From an uncultured Lachnospiraceae bacterium (GTDB lineage Bacteria; Bacillota; Clostridia; Lachnospirales; Lachnospiraceae), in NCBI GenBank assembly GCA_944383545.1, contig CALWPY010000002.1, positions 1 to 64,000 of the forward strand: 64,000 nt of DNA, given 5' to 3'. Shown here piece after piece: positions 45,768 to 55,194 of the stretch; the first letter of the stretch is position 1; every line of letters begins with the position of its first letter. The position numbers and the translations under genes were made by a program. The notes below the pieces were generated by a model. It made no database searches. It worked only from the letters and a program-made list of their open reading frames with translations, and was not told the origin of the DNA.

Positions 45768-47511
45768 ATGCTTCCGCCTCCTCTCCCGACATCTGTGACA
45801 GGCAGATTTCTCTGTAAACCTCACAGTTTTTGAGTAAATCCTTATGAGTTCCAATGCCGGCAACCTGTCCGTCATCCATTACTATAATTTTATCTGCATG
45901 ACTTATTGAAGACGAACGCTGTGATACAATAAAAAGAGTCGTATCACTGATTTTTTCAGACAAAGCCTTTCTTAAAGCCGCATCCGTAGCATAATCAAGA
46001 GCAGACGAACTGTCATCCAAAATAAGAATTTCCGGTTTCTTTACAACAGCCCTTGCTATGCACAGCCTCTGCTTCTGGCCTCCCGAAAGATTTTTAGCAC
46101 CCTGATTAAGCTGAAATTTAATTCCGCCTTCCTTTTTGTCAACAAACTCTTTTGCCTGTGCTATGTCAAGTGCTTCATATATTTCATCAGTCGATGCATC
46201 CTTTTTGCCCCACTTCATATTATCCTCGATGCTCCCCTTAAAAAGCACTGCCTTTTGAGGAACTATCCCTATCTTGTCTCTCAACTCATCCTTTGGATAT
46301 TCCTTTACATCTACACCATCTACAAGTACCCTGCCTTGGGTAGCATCGTAAAATCTCGGTATAAGATTTATGAGTGTTGATTTTCCTGAGCCCGTACCTC
46401 CGATTACACCGATTATTTCACCGGGCATGACTTTTATATTTACATTGCTTATTGCAGGCTCTTTTGACCCCTGATATGCAAAATTTACATTTTCAAATTC
46501 AACCTTTGGTATAAGTCCTTCAGATAAATTATCAGGATAATCAACCGGATTTTCGCTGTAAACAAGTGAAGGCTTCTGCATAAGAACGTCACTTACTCTG
46601 TTTGCACATGCCACAGCCTTTGTACAGCTTATAATAAGACTTGCAAGCTTTATAAGCTCAATAAGTATCTGGGACATATAGTTTACGAGTGCGACAACTT
46701 CACCCTGGGTTATGGCCCCGTCATAAACTCTTATTCCTCCGCTGTATACAAGCGCTGCAATTCCGAAATTTATTATTACATAGGTAACAGGATTGAGAAG
46801 TGCTGAAATTCTTCCTACAAAAATCTGCATTTTCATAAGGTCCGATGTAGCTTCATGAAACTGATTTTTTTCGTCCTCTTCCCTGTTAAATGCCCTTATT
46901 ACTCTGGCTCCCACCAGATTTTCCCTGGTAATAAGAGTAACCTTGTCCAGTTTGTTCTGCACTTTTTTATAAAGCGGAATGCTTAAAAACATAATTCCGA
47001 ATACTACCAGTATAAGGAGAGGCAAAACCACGGCAAAAACAAGAGCATCCTTTACATCAATTAAAAATGACATGACAACCGCACCGAGCACTATAAATGG
47101 TGAACGTAAGAAAAGCCTTAAAACCATGTTTACTCCGGTCTGAATCTGGTTTACGTCACTCGTCATTCTTGTAATAAGTGTAGATGTTCCGTTTTTATCT
47201 ATCTCCGTATATGAGAGCTCCTGAATATGAGAAAAGAGGTCATCTCTTAGCTCTTTACCAAAGCCCATAGCTGCCTTAGCGGCAAAATACTGTGCAGTTA
47301 TGGCACATACCAGTCCTATTACTGCCAGGGCAAGCAGTATTCCTCCCATTTTCAGAATATAAGACTTGTCCTGATTTTTTATTCCTATATCTATTATGTT
47401 TGCCATAACAAGAGGCACAAACAGCTCAAAGCATGCCTCGAGCATCTTAAAAAGCGGCGCCATTACAGTCTGAACTTTATAATGTTTTAAGTATTTAATT
47501 AAATTCTTCAT
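45760..47511 (-). CDS. ABC exporter subunit, ATP-binding and permease (heterodimer partner 1)
   Basis: A 583-residue half-transporter, six membrane helices then an ATPase. Walker A is 'GGTGSGKSTLINLI', the signature is the canonical 'LSGGQKQRLCIARA', but Walker B reads 'ILILDDSSSALD': the catalytic Glu is replaced by Asp. This is the pattern of the degenerate-site subunit in heterodimeric exporters. The start is ATG 47511, with TTGGAG 6 nt upstream; in-frame sequence to 47571 has no such site. It is first in a two-gene operon with the partner downstream. Confidence 0.92.
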   Translation of the reverse strand: MKNLIKYLKHYKVQTVMAPLFKMLEACFELFVPLVMANIIDIGIKNQDKSYILKMGGILLALAVIGLVCAITAQYFAAKAAMGFGKELRDDLFSHIQELSYTEIDKNGTSTLITRMTSDVNQIQTGVNMVLRLFLRSPFIVLGAVVMSFLIDVKDALVFAVVLPLLILVVFGIMFLSIPLYKKVQNKLDKVTLITRENLVGARVIRAFNREEDEKNQFHEATSDLMKMQIFVGRISALLNPVTYVIINFGIAALVYSGGIRVYDGAITQGEVVALVNYMSQILIELIKLASLIISCTKAVACANRVSDVLMQKPSLVYSENPVDYPDNLSEGLIPKVEFENVNFAYQGSKEPAISNVNIKVMPGEIIGVIGGTGSGKSTLINLIPRFYDATQGRVLVDGVDVKEYPKDELRDKIGIVPQKAVLFKGSIEDNMKWGKKDASTDEIYEALDIAQAKEFVDKKEGGIKFQLNQGAKNLSGGQKQRLCIARAVVKKPEILILDDSSSALDYATDAALRKALSEKISDTTLFIVSQRSSSISHADKIIVMDDGQVAGIGTHKDLLKNCEVYREICLSQMSGEEAEAYE

Positions 47512-47542
47512 ATTATACTCCAAAATAATATATTCTTTTGTT

Positions 47543-47571
47543 ATGATATCCCATTTTTTACCTGTCTGCAA
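47543..47571 (-). promoter_or_regulatory. promoter of the heterodimeric ABC exporter operon
   Basis: Minus-strand TTGCAG (47566-47571) and TATCAT (47543-47548) are 17 bp apart. Confidence 0.6.
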
Positions 47572-47610
47572 CTTATATTAACCATGTCTGTCCGCATAGT
47601 ATGATTTTTC

Positions 47611-47639
47611 TTGATTATTACCCTGCTATCGTATAAAAT
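47611..47639 (+). promoter_or_regulatory. promoter of the DUF1292 gene
   Basis: TTGATT (47611-47616) and TAAAAT (47634-47639) are 17 bp apart. Confidence 0.55.
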
Positions 47640-47676
47640 AACAAATAAAATTAATTTAAGAAAGGTATATTTTATT

Positions 47677-47982
47677 ATGGACAATTTTAATGAAAATAAT
47701 GATGAGGAATTAACCGTATCCATGACGCTTGATGACGGAACAGAGCTTAACTGTGATGTAATCGCCATTTTCCCTGCCGGTGAAAACAACTATATTGCCC
47801 TTCTTCCTGACAGGGTGGTAGACGGCTACGAGGAAGGTGAAATATTCCTCTACAGATGCATCGAACACGAAAATGATGAGTTAGAACTTATTGTTATCGA
47901 AAGCGAAGAAGAATACGAGCTTGCAGCTGACGCATTTGATGAGCTGCTTGATGAAGAAGAGTTTAATAATTTTTCAGAATAA
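47677..47982 (+). CDS. DUF1292 family protein
   Basis: A 101-residue very acidic cytoplasmic protein of the YrzB/DUF1292 family, common in Firmicutes and of unknown function. The family pattern is visible: 'VSMTLDDGTELNCDVIAIF', 'NYIALLP' and a C-terminal 'EEYELAADAFDELLDE'. In other Firmicutes a related gene often sits with ruvX (yrrK) and a DUF965-type gene; neither is here. The start is ATG 47677, with AAAGG about 11 nt upstream. It is convergent with the chorismate mutase gene, with a gap of only 4 bp. Confidence 0.88.
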   Translation: MDNFNENNDEELTVSMTLDDGTELNCDVIAIFPAGENNYIALLPDRVVDGYEEGEIFLYRCIEHENDELELIVIESEEEYELAADAFDELLDEEEFNNFSE

Positions 47983-47986
47983 CAGG

Positions 47987-48841
47987 CTATTCTATACAAC
48001 TGTAGCTTCCAAGTATCTGAAAATACTCTGTTTCGTTCATAAGCTGATAGACAAGTGCTTTAATTTCTTTTTGCATAAAGCATGCTTCCATTTCAACCAT
48101 GAATTGATAATTCCATTCAGACTTCATATCAGGTTTTGAATGAATCTCAGTAAGATTAACTCCATAATCAGATATCATGGACAATATGCTGCCCAGACTT
48201 CCGCTCCTGTTTTTGCACACGAACATAACCTTTAATCTGTTATCGTTTTTGCCTGTGTAAAATACAGGAGTAAAGGCTACTGCCTTTCTCCTTATTCCCC
48301 CGTCATTTACAATATCACATTTGTATATATAAAGGTTATTATCAGAGAGAACACTGTGTAGTTCATCCGATACTCCTTTTCCGATATCCTCTAAAATACC
48401 CATTCCGCAATCAGCTTTTCCTTCTTTAATAAGCCCTGCCACATCTAAATAAGAATCGGCAATTATTACATTTTTGTCCGATAAATTTGAATAAAGACAG
48501 AGCTCATCCTTTACAACCGCTACATTTTTTATCTGTGGTGTTTCGGAAGAATAATCTATATTCAGACAGTCTTTAAGCTCCAGTGTCCTTCCGTACTGAT
48601 ATTTTCTGCTTATCTCCATGATACGTTTTATGAGTGCGGTATACTCCCTGATTATTGAAGGGTCAACGCCGTCAGTAAGCTTCTCTATAATCTGGTTTTC
48701 CCTGTCGGGCTTAAAAATCACATCACCTGTTTCTGCCTTTACCCTTGCCACATTATCAGCTAGCATCATTCTCTTTATAAAAAGGCTCTTTATTTCTGAA
48801 TCTACCGCATCTATCTCATGCCTTATTTCATCTAAATTCAT
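47987..48841 (-). CDS. chorismate mutase with reduced prephenate dehydratase-like region and ACT domain
   Basis: A 284-residue protein. Residues 1-83 are an AroQ-type chorismate mutase with the expected active-site residues (Arg7, Arg24, Lys35, Asp46, Gln82 in 'RKYQYGR'). Residues 202-280 are an ACT domain. The middle (about 104-192) resembles a fragment of prephenate dehydratase ('GLIKEGKADCGMGILED') but is only ~90 residues instead of ~180, and the catalytic Thr-Arg-Phe motif is missing. The ACT phenylalanine-binding motifs are altered (GSL for GAL, HSKP for ESRP). Dehydratase activity is doubtful. It lies 25 bp after the DHHW gene; GAGGG precedes the ATG. Confidence 0.85.
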   Translation of the reverse strand: MNLDEIRHEIDAVDSEIKSLFIKRMMLADNVARVKAETGDVIFKPDRENQIIEKLTDGVDPSIIREYTALIKRIMEISRKYQYGRTLELKDCLNIDYSSETPQIKNVAVVKDELCLYSNLSDKNVIIADSYLDVAGLIKEGKADCGMGILEDIGKGVSDELHSVLSDNNLYIYKCDIVNDGGIRRKAVAFTPVFYTGKNDNRLKVMFVCKNRSGSLGSILSMISDYGVNLTEIHSKPDMKSEWNYQFMVEMEACFMQKEIKALVYQLMNETEYFQILGSYSCIE

Positions 48842-48866
48842 AAAAGTCCCTCGCTTTCCGTATCCT

Positions 48867-49979
48867 TTAGTAGAGCCACAGGAAATTATTATCCGTTGAT
48901 ATAAAATCTACGTTATTTATATATATTATCTTAGTTATTCCGTTTTCCCCTGCATACTCACTTACGCTCTGATGATAATATCTCAAATCTATTACATGAA
49001 TCTCACTGTAAGTATCTGCAAGAAGAGGAAGCAGACTGTGTGCATAAGAATCCTTAATCACAAGTATCGGCTCAGTATTTTCAGCATTACTTGTAATCTT
49101 AAGAATTGAATGGTTTCCGTCCAGATACACGGTATATTTATCCTTTATATTAAGATTATCATATGTATAAACACTGTCATCCTCCGTGTTTTCATCCAGA
49201 TATTCCACCTTGTATTCTCCGTCAGGGTTTTCATAAAGAAGAATACTGTCACTCTTCTGGTTAAAAACAGGTGCCTTTGAATAGAGTGTTCCGTAAAACT
49301 CAGTACTTGCAATATTAATATTATAATCTTCCTTTGACATAGGATTTACACCAAGTGCCTTACAAAGCTCCGTATATCCTATATATGCTCCGTTCATGGT
49401 CCAGTGGTGGTCGGTCCTGTAAAATATATAATCATCCCTGTTATCATAAAGCTCATCATACGGATTTACAAGATTAATTTCATCAGATATTTTTCCCTCT
49501 ATATATGCCATCACCTCTCCCTGGTCATAGCATGATGCATATTCCGGCAGTTTGTCGGAATAAATATAGCAGGCATTAGGAACAAGAAGCCATGTATATT
49601 CAAATTCAGGATTATTTTCGGCAAAATCATTTATATAGGATAAATTTATATTCAACTGACCATATGGGTTTACATAATTTTGTATCAGCATATCATCTTC
49701 CGCAAAATACACGTCATTAATAAGTGTCTGATTAAGCGCCCTTGACATTGAGGTTTTAAGTTTTACAAGCTCATCCTTAAGTATAACCTGGTCAGACATA
49801 TAAGTTTCAAAATCACTCATAAAACTTCCGTCCGCAACGGTTTTTAATGAGAGATTCGGCATTGTCTGAAGCTCCCTGTTTTCCATGTCGGAAAAGCTCC
49901 TGTCCTTTAAAATAACGGAGCCTGCCGCAAAGAAAAGCAGATATAATAAAAATGAAAGTGTAATTATTTTATTTTTCAC
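48867..49979 (-). CDS. DHHW family protein, AlgX/AlgJ-like
   Basis: A 370-residue exported protein with an N-terminal signal anchor (about 5-25) and an SGNH-hydrolase-like domain. The family motif 'YRTDHHWTMNG' is near residues 188-198, and the candidate nucleophile region is 'LVIKDSYAHSLLPLLA'. Such proteins work outside the membrane with an MBOAT partner to O-acylate a surface polymer. The MBOAT gene lies 15 bp upstream. Translation appears to start at GTG (49977-49979), preceded by GGAGGAG at 7 nt. Confidence 0.88.
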   Translation of the reverse strand: MKNKIITLSFLLYLLFFAAGSVILKDRSFSDMENRELQTMPNLSLKTVADGSFMSDFETYMSDQVILKDELVKLKTSMSRALNQTLINDVYFAEDDMLIQNYVNPYGQLNINLSYINDFAENNPEFEYTWLLVPNACYIYSDKLPEYASCYDQGEVMAYIEGKISDEINLVNPYDELYDNRDDYIFYRTDHHWTMNGAYIGYTELCKALGVNPMSKEDYNINIASTEFYGTLYSKAPVFNQKSDSILLYENPDGEYKVEYLDENTEDDSVYTYDNLNIKDKYTVYLDGNHSILKITSNAENTEPILVIKDSYAHSLLPLLADTYSEIHVIDLRYYHQSVSEYAGENGITKIIYINNVDFISTDNNFLWLY

Positions 49980-49994
49980 GTGTAGGCTCCTCCT

Positions 49995-51425
49995 TTAAAA
50001 TCTAAAATAAAGAAAAGGATTGAATGAATCACTGGCAAGACTTGCAACAGATAACGTCATTACAATAAAAAGAAATATCACTGTAATAAAAGACTTCAAT
50101 GTCTCGCCTCTTATAGTCTCACTATTTCCTCCTGCTATCTTAAGCCCCGCCTTCTTTGGAAGCTCCGTTGAAGCAAATGCACATATTATAAATACTGCCG
50201 CATACGAGATAATGTAAAAGAGCGTATTATCATTAATAAATGCAAGTCCGTTCATTCCAAACATATTCTTTAGCGCCGCACCAAGCTTTGACATATCATC
50301 ATATGCAAAGATAACCCAGCCTAAATTTACGAAAAACAGAGTGTATATGTGTGATATCCATGCGGGTGCTTTTTCAAGAATCTTTTTAAGCCCGAATTTT
50401 TCGAGCATAAGCAGAACGAAATAATACATTCCCCAGATTACAAAGTTCCATGCCGCACCATGCCAGAAGCCGGTCAGAAACCACACTATAAAAATATTTA
50501 CTATCGTTCTTACTTTTCCTTTTCTGTTTCCGCCAAGCGGTATATAAACATAATCCCTAAACCACGTAGAAAGTGATATATGCCACCTTCTCCAGAATTC
50601 AGTAATACTCTTTGATATATAAGGATAATTAAAGTTTTCAAGAAACTCAAAGCCAAGCATTCTTCCGAGTCCGATTGCCATATCGGAATATCCCGAAAAA
50701 TCAAAATAAATCTGGAATGTATAAGCTATTGCACATATCCAACTTAAAACAACAGAATTATCTTCCTGAGGAAGCACTGATAAAATATCAAATATTTCTC
50801 CTGCAGTATTTGCAAGAAGCACCTTTTTACCGAGTCCCGTTACAAATCTCTGTACACCGCTTCCAAAGCTGTCAAAACTTTCCTTCCTTTTTGTAAGCTG
50901 CTCTGCAACAGTTTCATACCTTACGATTGGTCCTGCAATAAGCTGTGGGAAGAGGGTTATGTATGCCGCAAGATTAATTATGTTTTTCTGTGCCTTTACT
51001 TCTCTTCTGTATACATCCACTGAATATGATAAAATCTGGAAAGTATAAAAGGATATTCCAAGCGGAAGCTCAAGTCCGAAAAGTTTTATATTAAGGCCTC
51101 CGGCATTATTTATATTTGTTATAAAGAAATCAATGTATTTAAAGAAAAACAGTATTCCTAAATTTATCGCTACCGAGATTATAACAGCAGCTTTTGCAGC
51201 CTTTAGTTTTTCTTCCAGAATAAACTTTTCGGTAATTAATCCCATGACATATCCGACTATGATTGATACTGTCATTACTATTACATATTTAGGTTCGCCC
51301 CATGCATAAAATAAAAGGCTGAATATAAGCAGAACTGCATTTTTTAAAAATCTCGGACTGATATAGTAGAAAATCAGTACAAGCGGAAGAAATCCAAACA
51401 AAAATGTAATGCTTGAAAATAACAT
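49995..51425 (-). CDS. MBOAT family O-acyltransferase, AlgI-like
   Basis: A 476-residue polytopic membrane enzyme of about 10-12 helices. The MBOAT core is intact: 'FWRRWHISLSTWFRDYVYIPLGGNRKG' read as two blocks, with His282 in the first, and the catalytic His322 in 'TGFWHGAAWNF'. It moves acetyl (or another acyl) groups across the membrane onto a polymer via the DHHW partner downstream. No alginate, teichoic acid or capsule gene is adjacent, so the polymer is unknown. AAGGAG precedes the ATG. Confidence 0.93.
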   Translation of the reverse strand: MLFSSITFLFGFLPLVLIFYYISPRFLKNAVLLIFSLLFYAWGEPKYVIVMTVSIIVGYVMGLITEKFILEEKLKAAKAAVIISVAINLGILFFFKYIDFFITNINNAGGLNIKLFGLELPLGISFYTFQILSYSVDVYRREVKAQKNIINLAAYITLFPQLIAGPIVRYETVAEQLTKRKESFDSFGSGVQRFVTGLGKKVLLANTAGEIFDILSVLPQEDNSVVLSWICAIAYTFQIYFDFSGYSDMAIGLGRMLGFEFLENFNYPYISKSITEFWRRWHISLSTWFRDYVYIPLGGNRKGKVRTIVNIFIVWFLTGFWHGAAWNFVIWGMYYFVLLMLEKFGLKKILEKAPAWISHIYTLFFVNLGWVIFAYDDMSKLGAALKNMFGMNGLAFINDNTLFYIISYAAVFIICAFASTELPKKAGLKIAGGNSETIRGETLKSFITVIFLFIVMTLSVASLASDSFNPFLYFRF

Positions 51426-51440
51426 TTCATACTTCTCCTT

Positions 51441-53282
51441 CTAATCTTTTTTCTCTCTCATGTCAAAAATAAATCTGGAGGGTACTCCCTCTTTTTTTCC
51501 GAACAGCTTTGGCGCATAAAGATAGAGAGAATATTTGGCTCTGGTAACAGCCACATAAAACATTCGTCTTTCCTCCTCTATCTCAGCAGGAGTTTTGGAT
51601 TTTTTATAAGGCATCATGCTCTCTACGCAATCCAGAATATGTACCTCGGTAAATTCCAGCCCTTTTGCCCCATGCATGGTCATAAGATTTACTGCGTTCT
51701 TTTTGTCATTATTTATCCTGCCCGCCTTTTCCTTAAGAAGTGCCGTATAATCATCAATAAATGAAAACATATCTTCATAATTGGAAAAATCTTTTACCAT
51801 AGACTGAAATTCATCCATTATATCAAAAAGCTCGTCTGAATCGATATTCCTTTTATCGGCATATTCCTCAATATAGTCATCATATCCTACAGCCTTTCTG
51901 ATATAATTTACTGCAGCATATGGATTAAGCCTTCTTATGGTTTCAAGCTGATTTTTAAGAATTTTTACATTAACCCTTAAATATTCTTTTCCTGCCGTTT
52001 TATTAAGAAGCTCTGAAAGCTCCACCGTTTCCTCTGTCAGCATTGCCCTGCTTATATATCTTACGGGCTTGTTCATAAACTTTAAGAAAAGACTTCTCTC
52101 ATTTTCACCAAGTGAAAATCGAATATAAGCAAGTATTGCTTCTACCGTAAAATGCTCAAAAATATTTGGAATTGTATCATTTATAAAAAACGGTATGTTG
52201 TATTCCCTGAGCTTATATATAAGCCTTCTTGGATTTAAGTTTGTCCTGTATAAAACAGCTATTTCTTCATATGGGACACCCGATGCATGTGCTTCTTTAA
52301 TCCTCGATACAATCATTTCATTTTGATTTTTTACATCTTTTGGAAATTCAACAATTATTTCTCCTGAGTTCCGTTTGTCAGAGGTCAGCACCTTATCAAA
52401 ACGCTTCTTATTCTTTTTTATAAGTCTTGATGATGCCTGCGTTATAATATCAGGACATCTGTAATTTATCCCGAGAGTAATTATTTCAGCGCCCTTAAAT
52501 TCATCGGTAAAACCAAGCATAATATCCGGTCTTGCTCCTCTGAATCCGTATATGGACTGGTCATCATCACCAACCGCAAATACATTATCCGCAGGATGTA
52601 CAATCATTTTGAGAATCTCGTACTGGATTCTGTTTGTATCCTGAAATTCATCCACAAGAATATATTTATAAAGCTTTCTTATGTGCAATAAAATATCCTG
52701 TCTTTCTTTCAAAAGTTCATGGCACATATTAAGCATATCATCAAAATCAAGCTTTTTAATCCTCTTTTTCTCAGCTTCGTACCTTTTATAAAGTTCTCTG
52801 AACATGGCTTCAGGCATGTCTTTACTATAATAAGCTTCGATATCAATCATGTCACAGTTTACAATCCCAATCTGTCTTATGGCACTTGTGATTATATCCT
52901 CACTGTTTTCATATTCCATATTAAATGACATGATAATTTTTCTTATAATATTTCTCTTTTCCTCCTCGGATATGACAGCCGAAGAATCCATATGATAAGC
53001 GGTCTTTATAATCCAGAAGAAAAAGGAATGAAAGGTACCAAACCTTACCCTGCAATTATTTCCTCCCATCATTTTAAAAAACCTTTCCTGCATGGATAGA
53101 GCAGCCGCTCTTGTAAATGTTATGACAAGTATTTCAGCAGGATTTACATTGTACTTTTCTATAAGATTTTTAATTCTGTTTACTATTACTGTGGTTTTTC
53201 CCGAGCCGGGAGTTCCAAGCACAAGACACGGTCCGTCTTTATGTAAAACAGCTTTTTTCTGTTCGTTATTTAAGTTAATCAT
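51441..53282 (-). CDS. UvrD/Rep-family ATP-dependent DNA helicase
   Basis: A 613-residue superfamily 1A helicase, shorter than the ~720-residue PcrA/UvrD. Motif I is 'GTPGSGKTTVIVNRI', Ia 'ITFTRAAALSMQERF', II 'ILVDEFQDTNRIQYE', III 'VGDDDQSIYGFRGA', IV 'LGINYRCP', V 'NLMTMHGAKGLEFTEV' and VI 'EEERRMFYVAVTRAK'. The C-terminal tail of PcrA is lacking, so it is a small paralogue. It is second in a run SEC-C, helicase, MBOAT, DHHW, chorismate mutase. GGAG precedes the ATG. Confidence 0.93.
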   Translation of the reverse strand: MINLNNEQKKAVLHKDGPCLVLGTPGSGKTTVIVNRIKNLIEKYNVNPAEILVITFTRAAALSMQERFFKMMGGNNCRVRFGTFHSFFFWIIKTAYHMDSSAVISEEEKRNIIRKIIMSFNMEYENSEDIITSAIRQIGIVNCDMIDIEAYYSKDMPEAMFRELYKRYEAEKKRIKKLDFDDMLNMCHELLKERQDILLHIRKLYKYILVDEFQDTNRIQYEILKMIVHPADNVFAVGDDDQSIYGFRGARPDIMLGFTDEFKGAEIITLGINYRCPDIITQASSRLIKKNKKRFDKVLTSDKRNSGEIIVEFPKDVKNQNEMIVSRIKEAHASGVPYEEIAVLYRTNLNPRRLIYKLREYNIPFFINDTIPNIFEHFTVEAILAYIRFSLGENERSLFLKFMNKPVRYISRAMLTEETVELSELLNKTAGKEYLRVNVKILKNQLETIRRLNPYAAVNYIRKAVGYDDYIEEYADKRNIDSDELFDIMDEFQSMVKDFSNYEDMFSFIDDYTALLKEKAGRINNDKKNAVNLMTMHGAKGLEFTEVHILDCVESMMPYKKSKTPAEIEEERRMFYVAVTRAKYSLYLYAPKLFGKKEGVPSRFIFDMREKKD

Positions 53283-53336
53283 TTATCTCCATAATATACT
53301 TAAAGCGGCTCTCCAAAACTTGAAAGCCGCTCAATT

Positions 53337-53843
53337 TTACGCATTTGCACCACAGCACTTTTTGTACTTTTTTCCCGAGCCACATGGGCATGGGTCATTA
53401 CGTCCTACTTTTGGAGGTTTAACTACTGTATGTGATGTCTTCTCCAATTTATAAAGCTCTTTTCTTCTCTCTGCCGTAAGAAGCTTGTCCCACTGAGGAA
53501 GGGTATAAAGCCATTCAGCGTTACAGCCTACCATATTCATGTAAAGCTTTTCCTTATCATATCCCAAAGCTACATGGGAATCTTCCTCAATTTCATCAAC
53601 ATTATTAGGAATTACAAGACTGTCCTCGATACCATCCAGAAAACCAACCATAAGCTCAACAGTGACATTGAATTTTTCTGCAAGCTCCTTTACCGTACCG
53701 CTTACTATATCTTCAGGATTATCAAGTATCTGCTCATATATTCCCTTTTCCGCCTGAAAATAATTCAGCCAGAAATTTTTCCCTTCCGGTGTTCTGTCAT
53801 CCAGACCATATGCATGGTCACGCCAATCCTTTAATAAACTCAT
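53337..53843 (-). CDS. SEC-C metal-binding domain protein
   Basis: A 168-residue protein. The first ~140 residues are helical and acidic, of no family I recognise. The last 22 form a SEC-C zinc-binding tail, '[17 protein letters not shown]', as found at the end of SecA and in many stand-alone proteins. Its role is unknown; SEC-C often mediates binding to protein or nucleic acid partners. It has a good promoter (53888-53916) and lies 54 bp before the helicase gene, with a 7-bp hairpin (53304-53331) between them that may be a partial terminator. Confidence 0.88.
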   Translation of the reverse strand: MSLLKDWRDHAYGLDDRTPEGKNFWLNYFQAEKGIYEQILDNPEDIVSGTVKELAEKFNVTVELMVGFLDGIEDSLVIPNNVDEIEEDSHVALGYDKEKLYMNMVGCNAEWLYTLPQWDKLLTAERRKELYKLEKTSHTVVKPPKVGRNDPCPCGSGKKYKKCCGANA

Positions 53844-53887
53844 AATTCATTCTCCTTTTGTGTCTTAAAGCTTATAACACTTTTGAT

Positions 53888-53916
53888 AGTATATCAAATA
53901 CAAAAGAATATTTCAA
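53888..53916 (-). promoter_or_regulatory. promoter of the SEC-C/helicase operon
   Basis: Minus-strand TTGAAA (53911-53916) and TATACT (53888-53893) are 17 bp apart. Confidence 0.75.
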
Positions 53917-53923
53917 TCATAAT

Positions 53924-55180
53924 TTATTCGTATCTGAGTGCATCGATTGGATTTAAATTTGCAGCCTTTACTGAAGGTATAAGACCGAATATAATTCCTA
54001 TTACCATAGAAAAAATAACTGAAATAATTATTGCAGGCGCACTTATTGCCACAGGCACTCCCGCTATATTTGAAATCAAATATGCAAGCCCTATTCCTGC
54101 TCCGACACCCAAAAGTCCTCCAAGACTTGTAAGGACCGAAGCCTCTGTAAGAAACTGTCCCAAAATGGATTTTTTCCTTGCTCCAAGAGCTTTCTTAAGG
54201 CCTATTTCCCTTGTACGCTCGGTTACGGATACAAGCATTATATTCATTACGCCTATACCGCCTACAAGAAGTGATATACTGGCAATCCATATAAGCTGTG
54301 TGTTGGTAGAACTGCTCAGATCCTGAAGAGCCTTTGCTTTTTCAAGAGTATCTTCACTCTTATAATTAATCTGGGAATCTTCTGTCGTAATATAATTATT
54401 CAAAAGTTCCTCTGTGTTTTTTCCCGCTGCCGTCATGTCTTCAGTACTACTTGCCTTTACTATTATATGTGAAGGCTCATCAAACTGATATATAAGAGGC
54501 CATGTTGATGCAGGTATAATAATTTTACCTGAAGAATCTCCCGAATTATAAGTATACCAGTCCTCTTCAGAATTTATAACAGGCTCAAAGCTGTCATCCT
54601 GGTCCACCACACCGATTACAACATATGGCTCACCCTTAATCTCTATCGTCTTATTAATGGCATCTTCACCCTGAAAAAGTGAATACTCCGTATCAGAATC
54701 AAGGATTGCCACTTTCTTAAAATTCTTAATATCATCTTCAGTAAATAGTCTTCCTTCTCTGACATGATAGCCGAGTATGTCGAGATATCTCATATCAGTT
54801 CCTACAAGATTTACGCCCTCAAGCAGTGTATCCTTATAAGCAATTTCCCCGTAGGTAGGAGCCATATTATAAGCTGCCACGGCAGTAACCTCTTCTATAT
54901 CCAGAATTTCCTGCATTATGTCTTCAGTCATGACAGGAAGTCCGTCCTTACTGTAACCATAGGTAAAATATATAGGATATCCACTCTCGCATAACTGTAC
55001 ATTTACAATATTATTCCCAGAGCCTACCAGATTTTCTTTTATCTGGTCATTTGTGCCCTTAATGGTAGAGACTATTGCAATTATTGCGGCAATACCTATT
55101 ATTATACCAAGCATTGTCAGGAAAGAACGCATTTTATGTGCCCAGATTCCCTGAAATGATAATCTGATATTTTCTAACAT
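53924..55180 (-). CDS. MacB-like ABC transporter permease (FtsX fold)
   Basis: A 418-residue protein with four predicted membrane helices: one at the N-terminus ('FLTMLGIIIGIAAIIAIV') and three in the C-terminal FtsX domain. A large extracellular MacB-PCD domain spans about residues 45-280. The coupling-helix region 'VTERTREIGLKKALGARKKSI' is typical of MacB-type mechanotransmission transporters. It is last in the four-gene exporter operon, 14 bp after the second adaptor gene. GGGAGG precedes the ATG. Confidence 0.93.
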   Translation of the reverse strand: MLENIRLSFQGIWAHKMRSFLTMLGIIIGIAAIIAIVSTIKGTNDQIKENLVGSGNNIVNVQLCESGYPIYFTYGYSKDGLPVMTEDIMQEILDIEEVTAVAAYNMAPTYGEIAYKDTLLEGVNLVGTDMRYLDILGYHVREGRLFTEDDIKNFKKVAILDSDTEYSLFQGEDAINKTIEIKGEPYVVIGVVDQDDSFEPVINSEEDWYTYNSGDSSGKIIIPASTWPLIYQFDEPSHIIVKASSTEDMTAAGKNTEELLNNYITTEDSQINYKSEDTLEKAKALQDLSSSTNTQLIWIASISLLVGGIGVMNIMLVSVTERTREIGLKKALGARKKSILGQFLTEASVLTSLGGLLGVGAGIGLAYLISNIAGVPVAISAPAIIISVIFSMVIGIIFGLIPSVKAANLNPIDALRYE

Positions 55181-55194
55181 TTTTGTTCCTCCCT

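Noticed and set aside
53304..53331. Strong terminator between the SEC-C gene and the helicase gene
   Set aside because: The stem is only 7 bp with a 14-nt loop and no clear T-run on the coding strand; at most it is a partial terminator.
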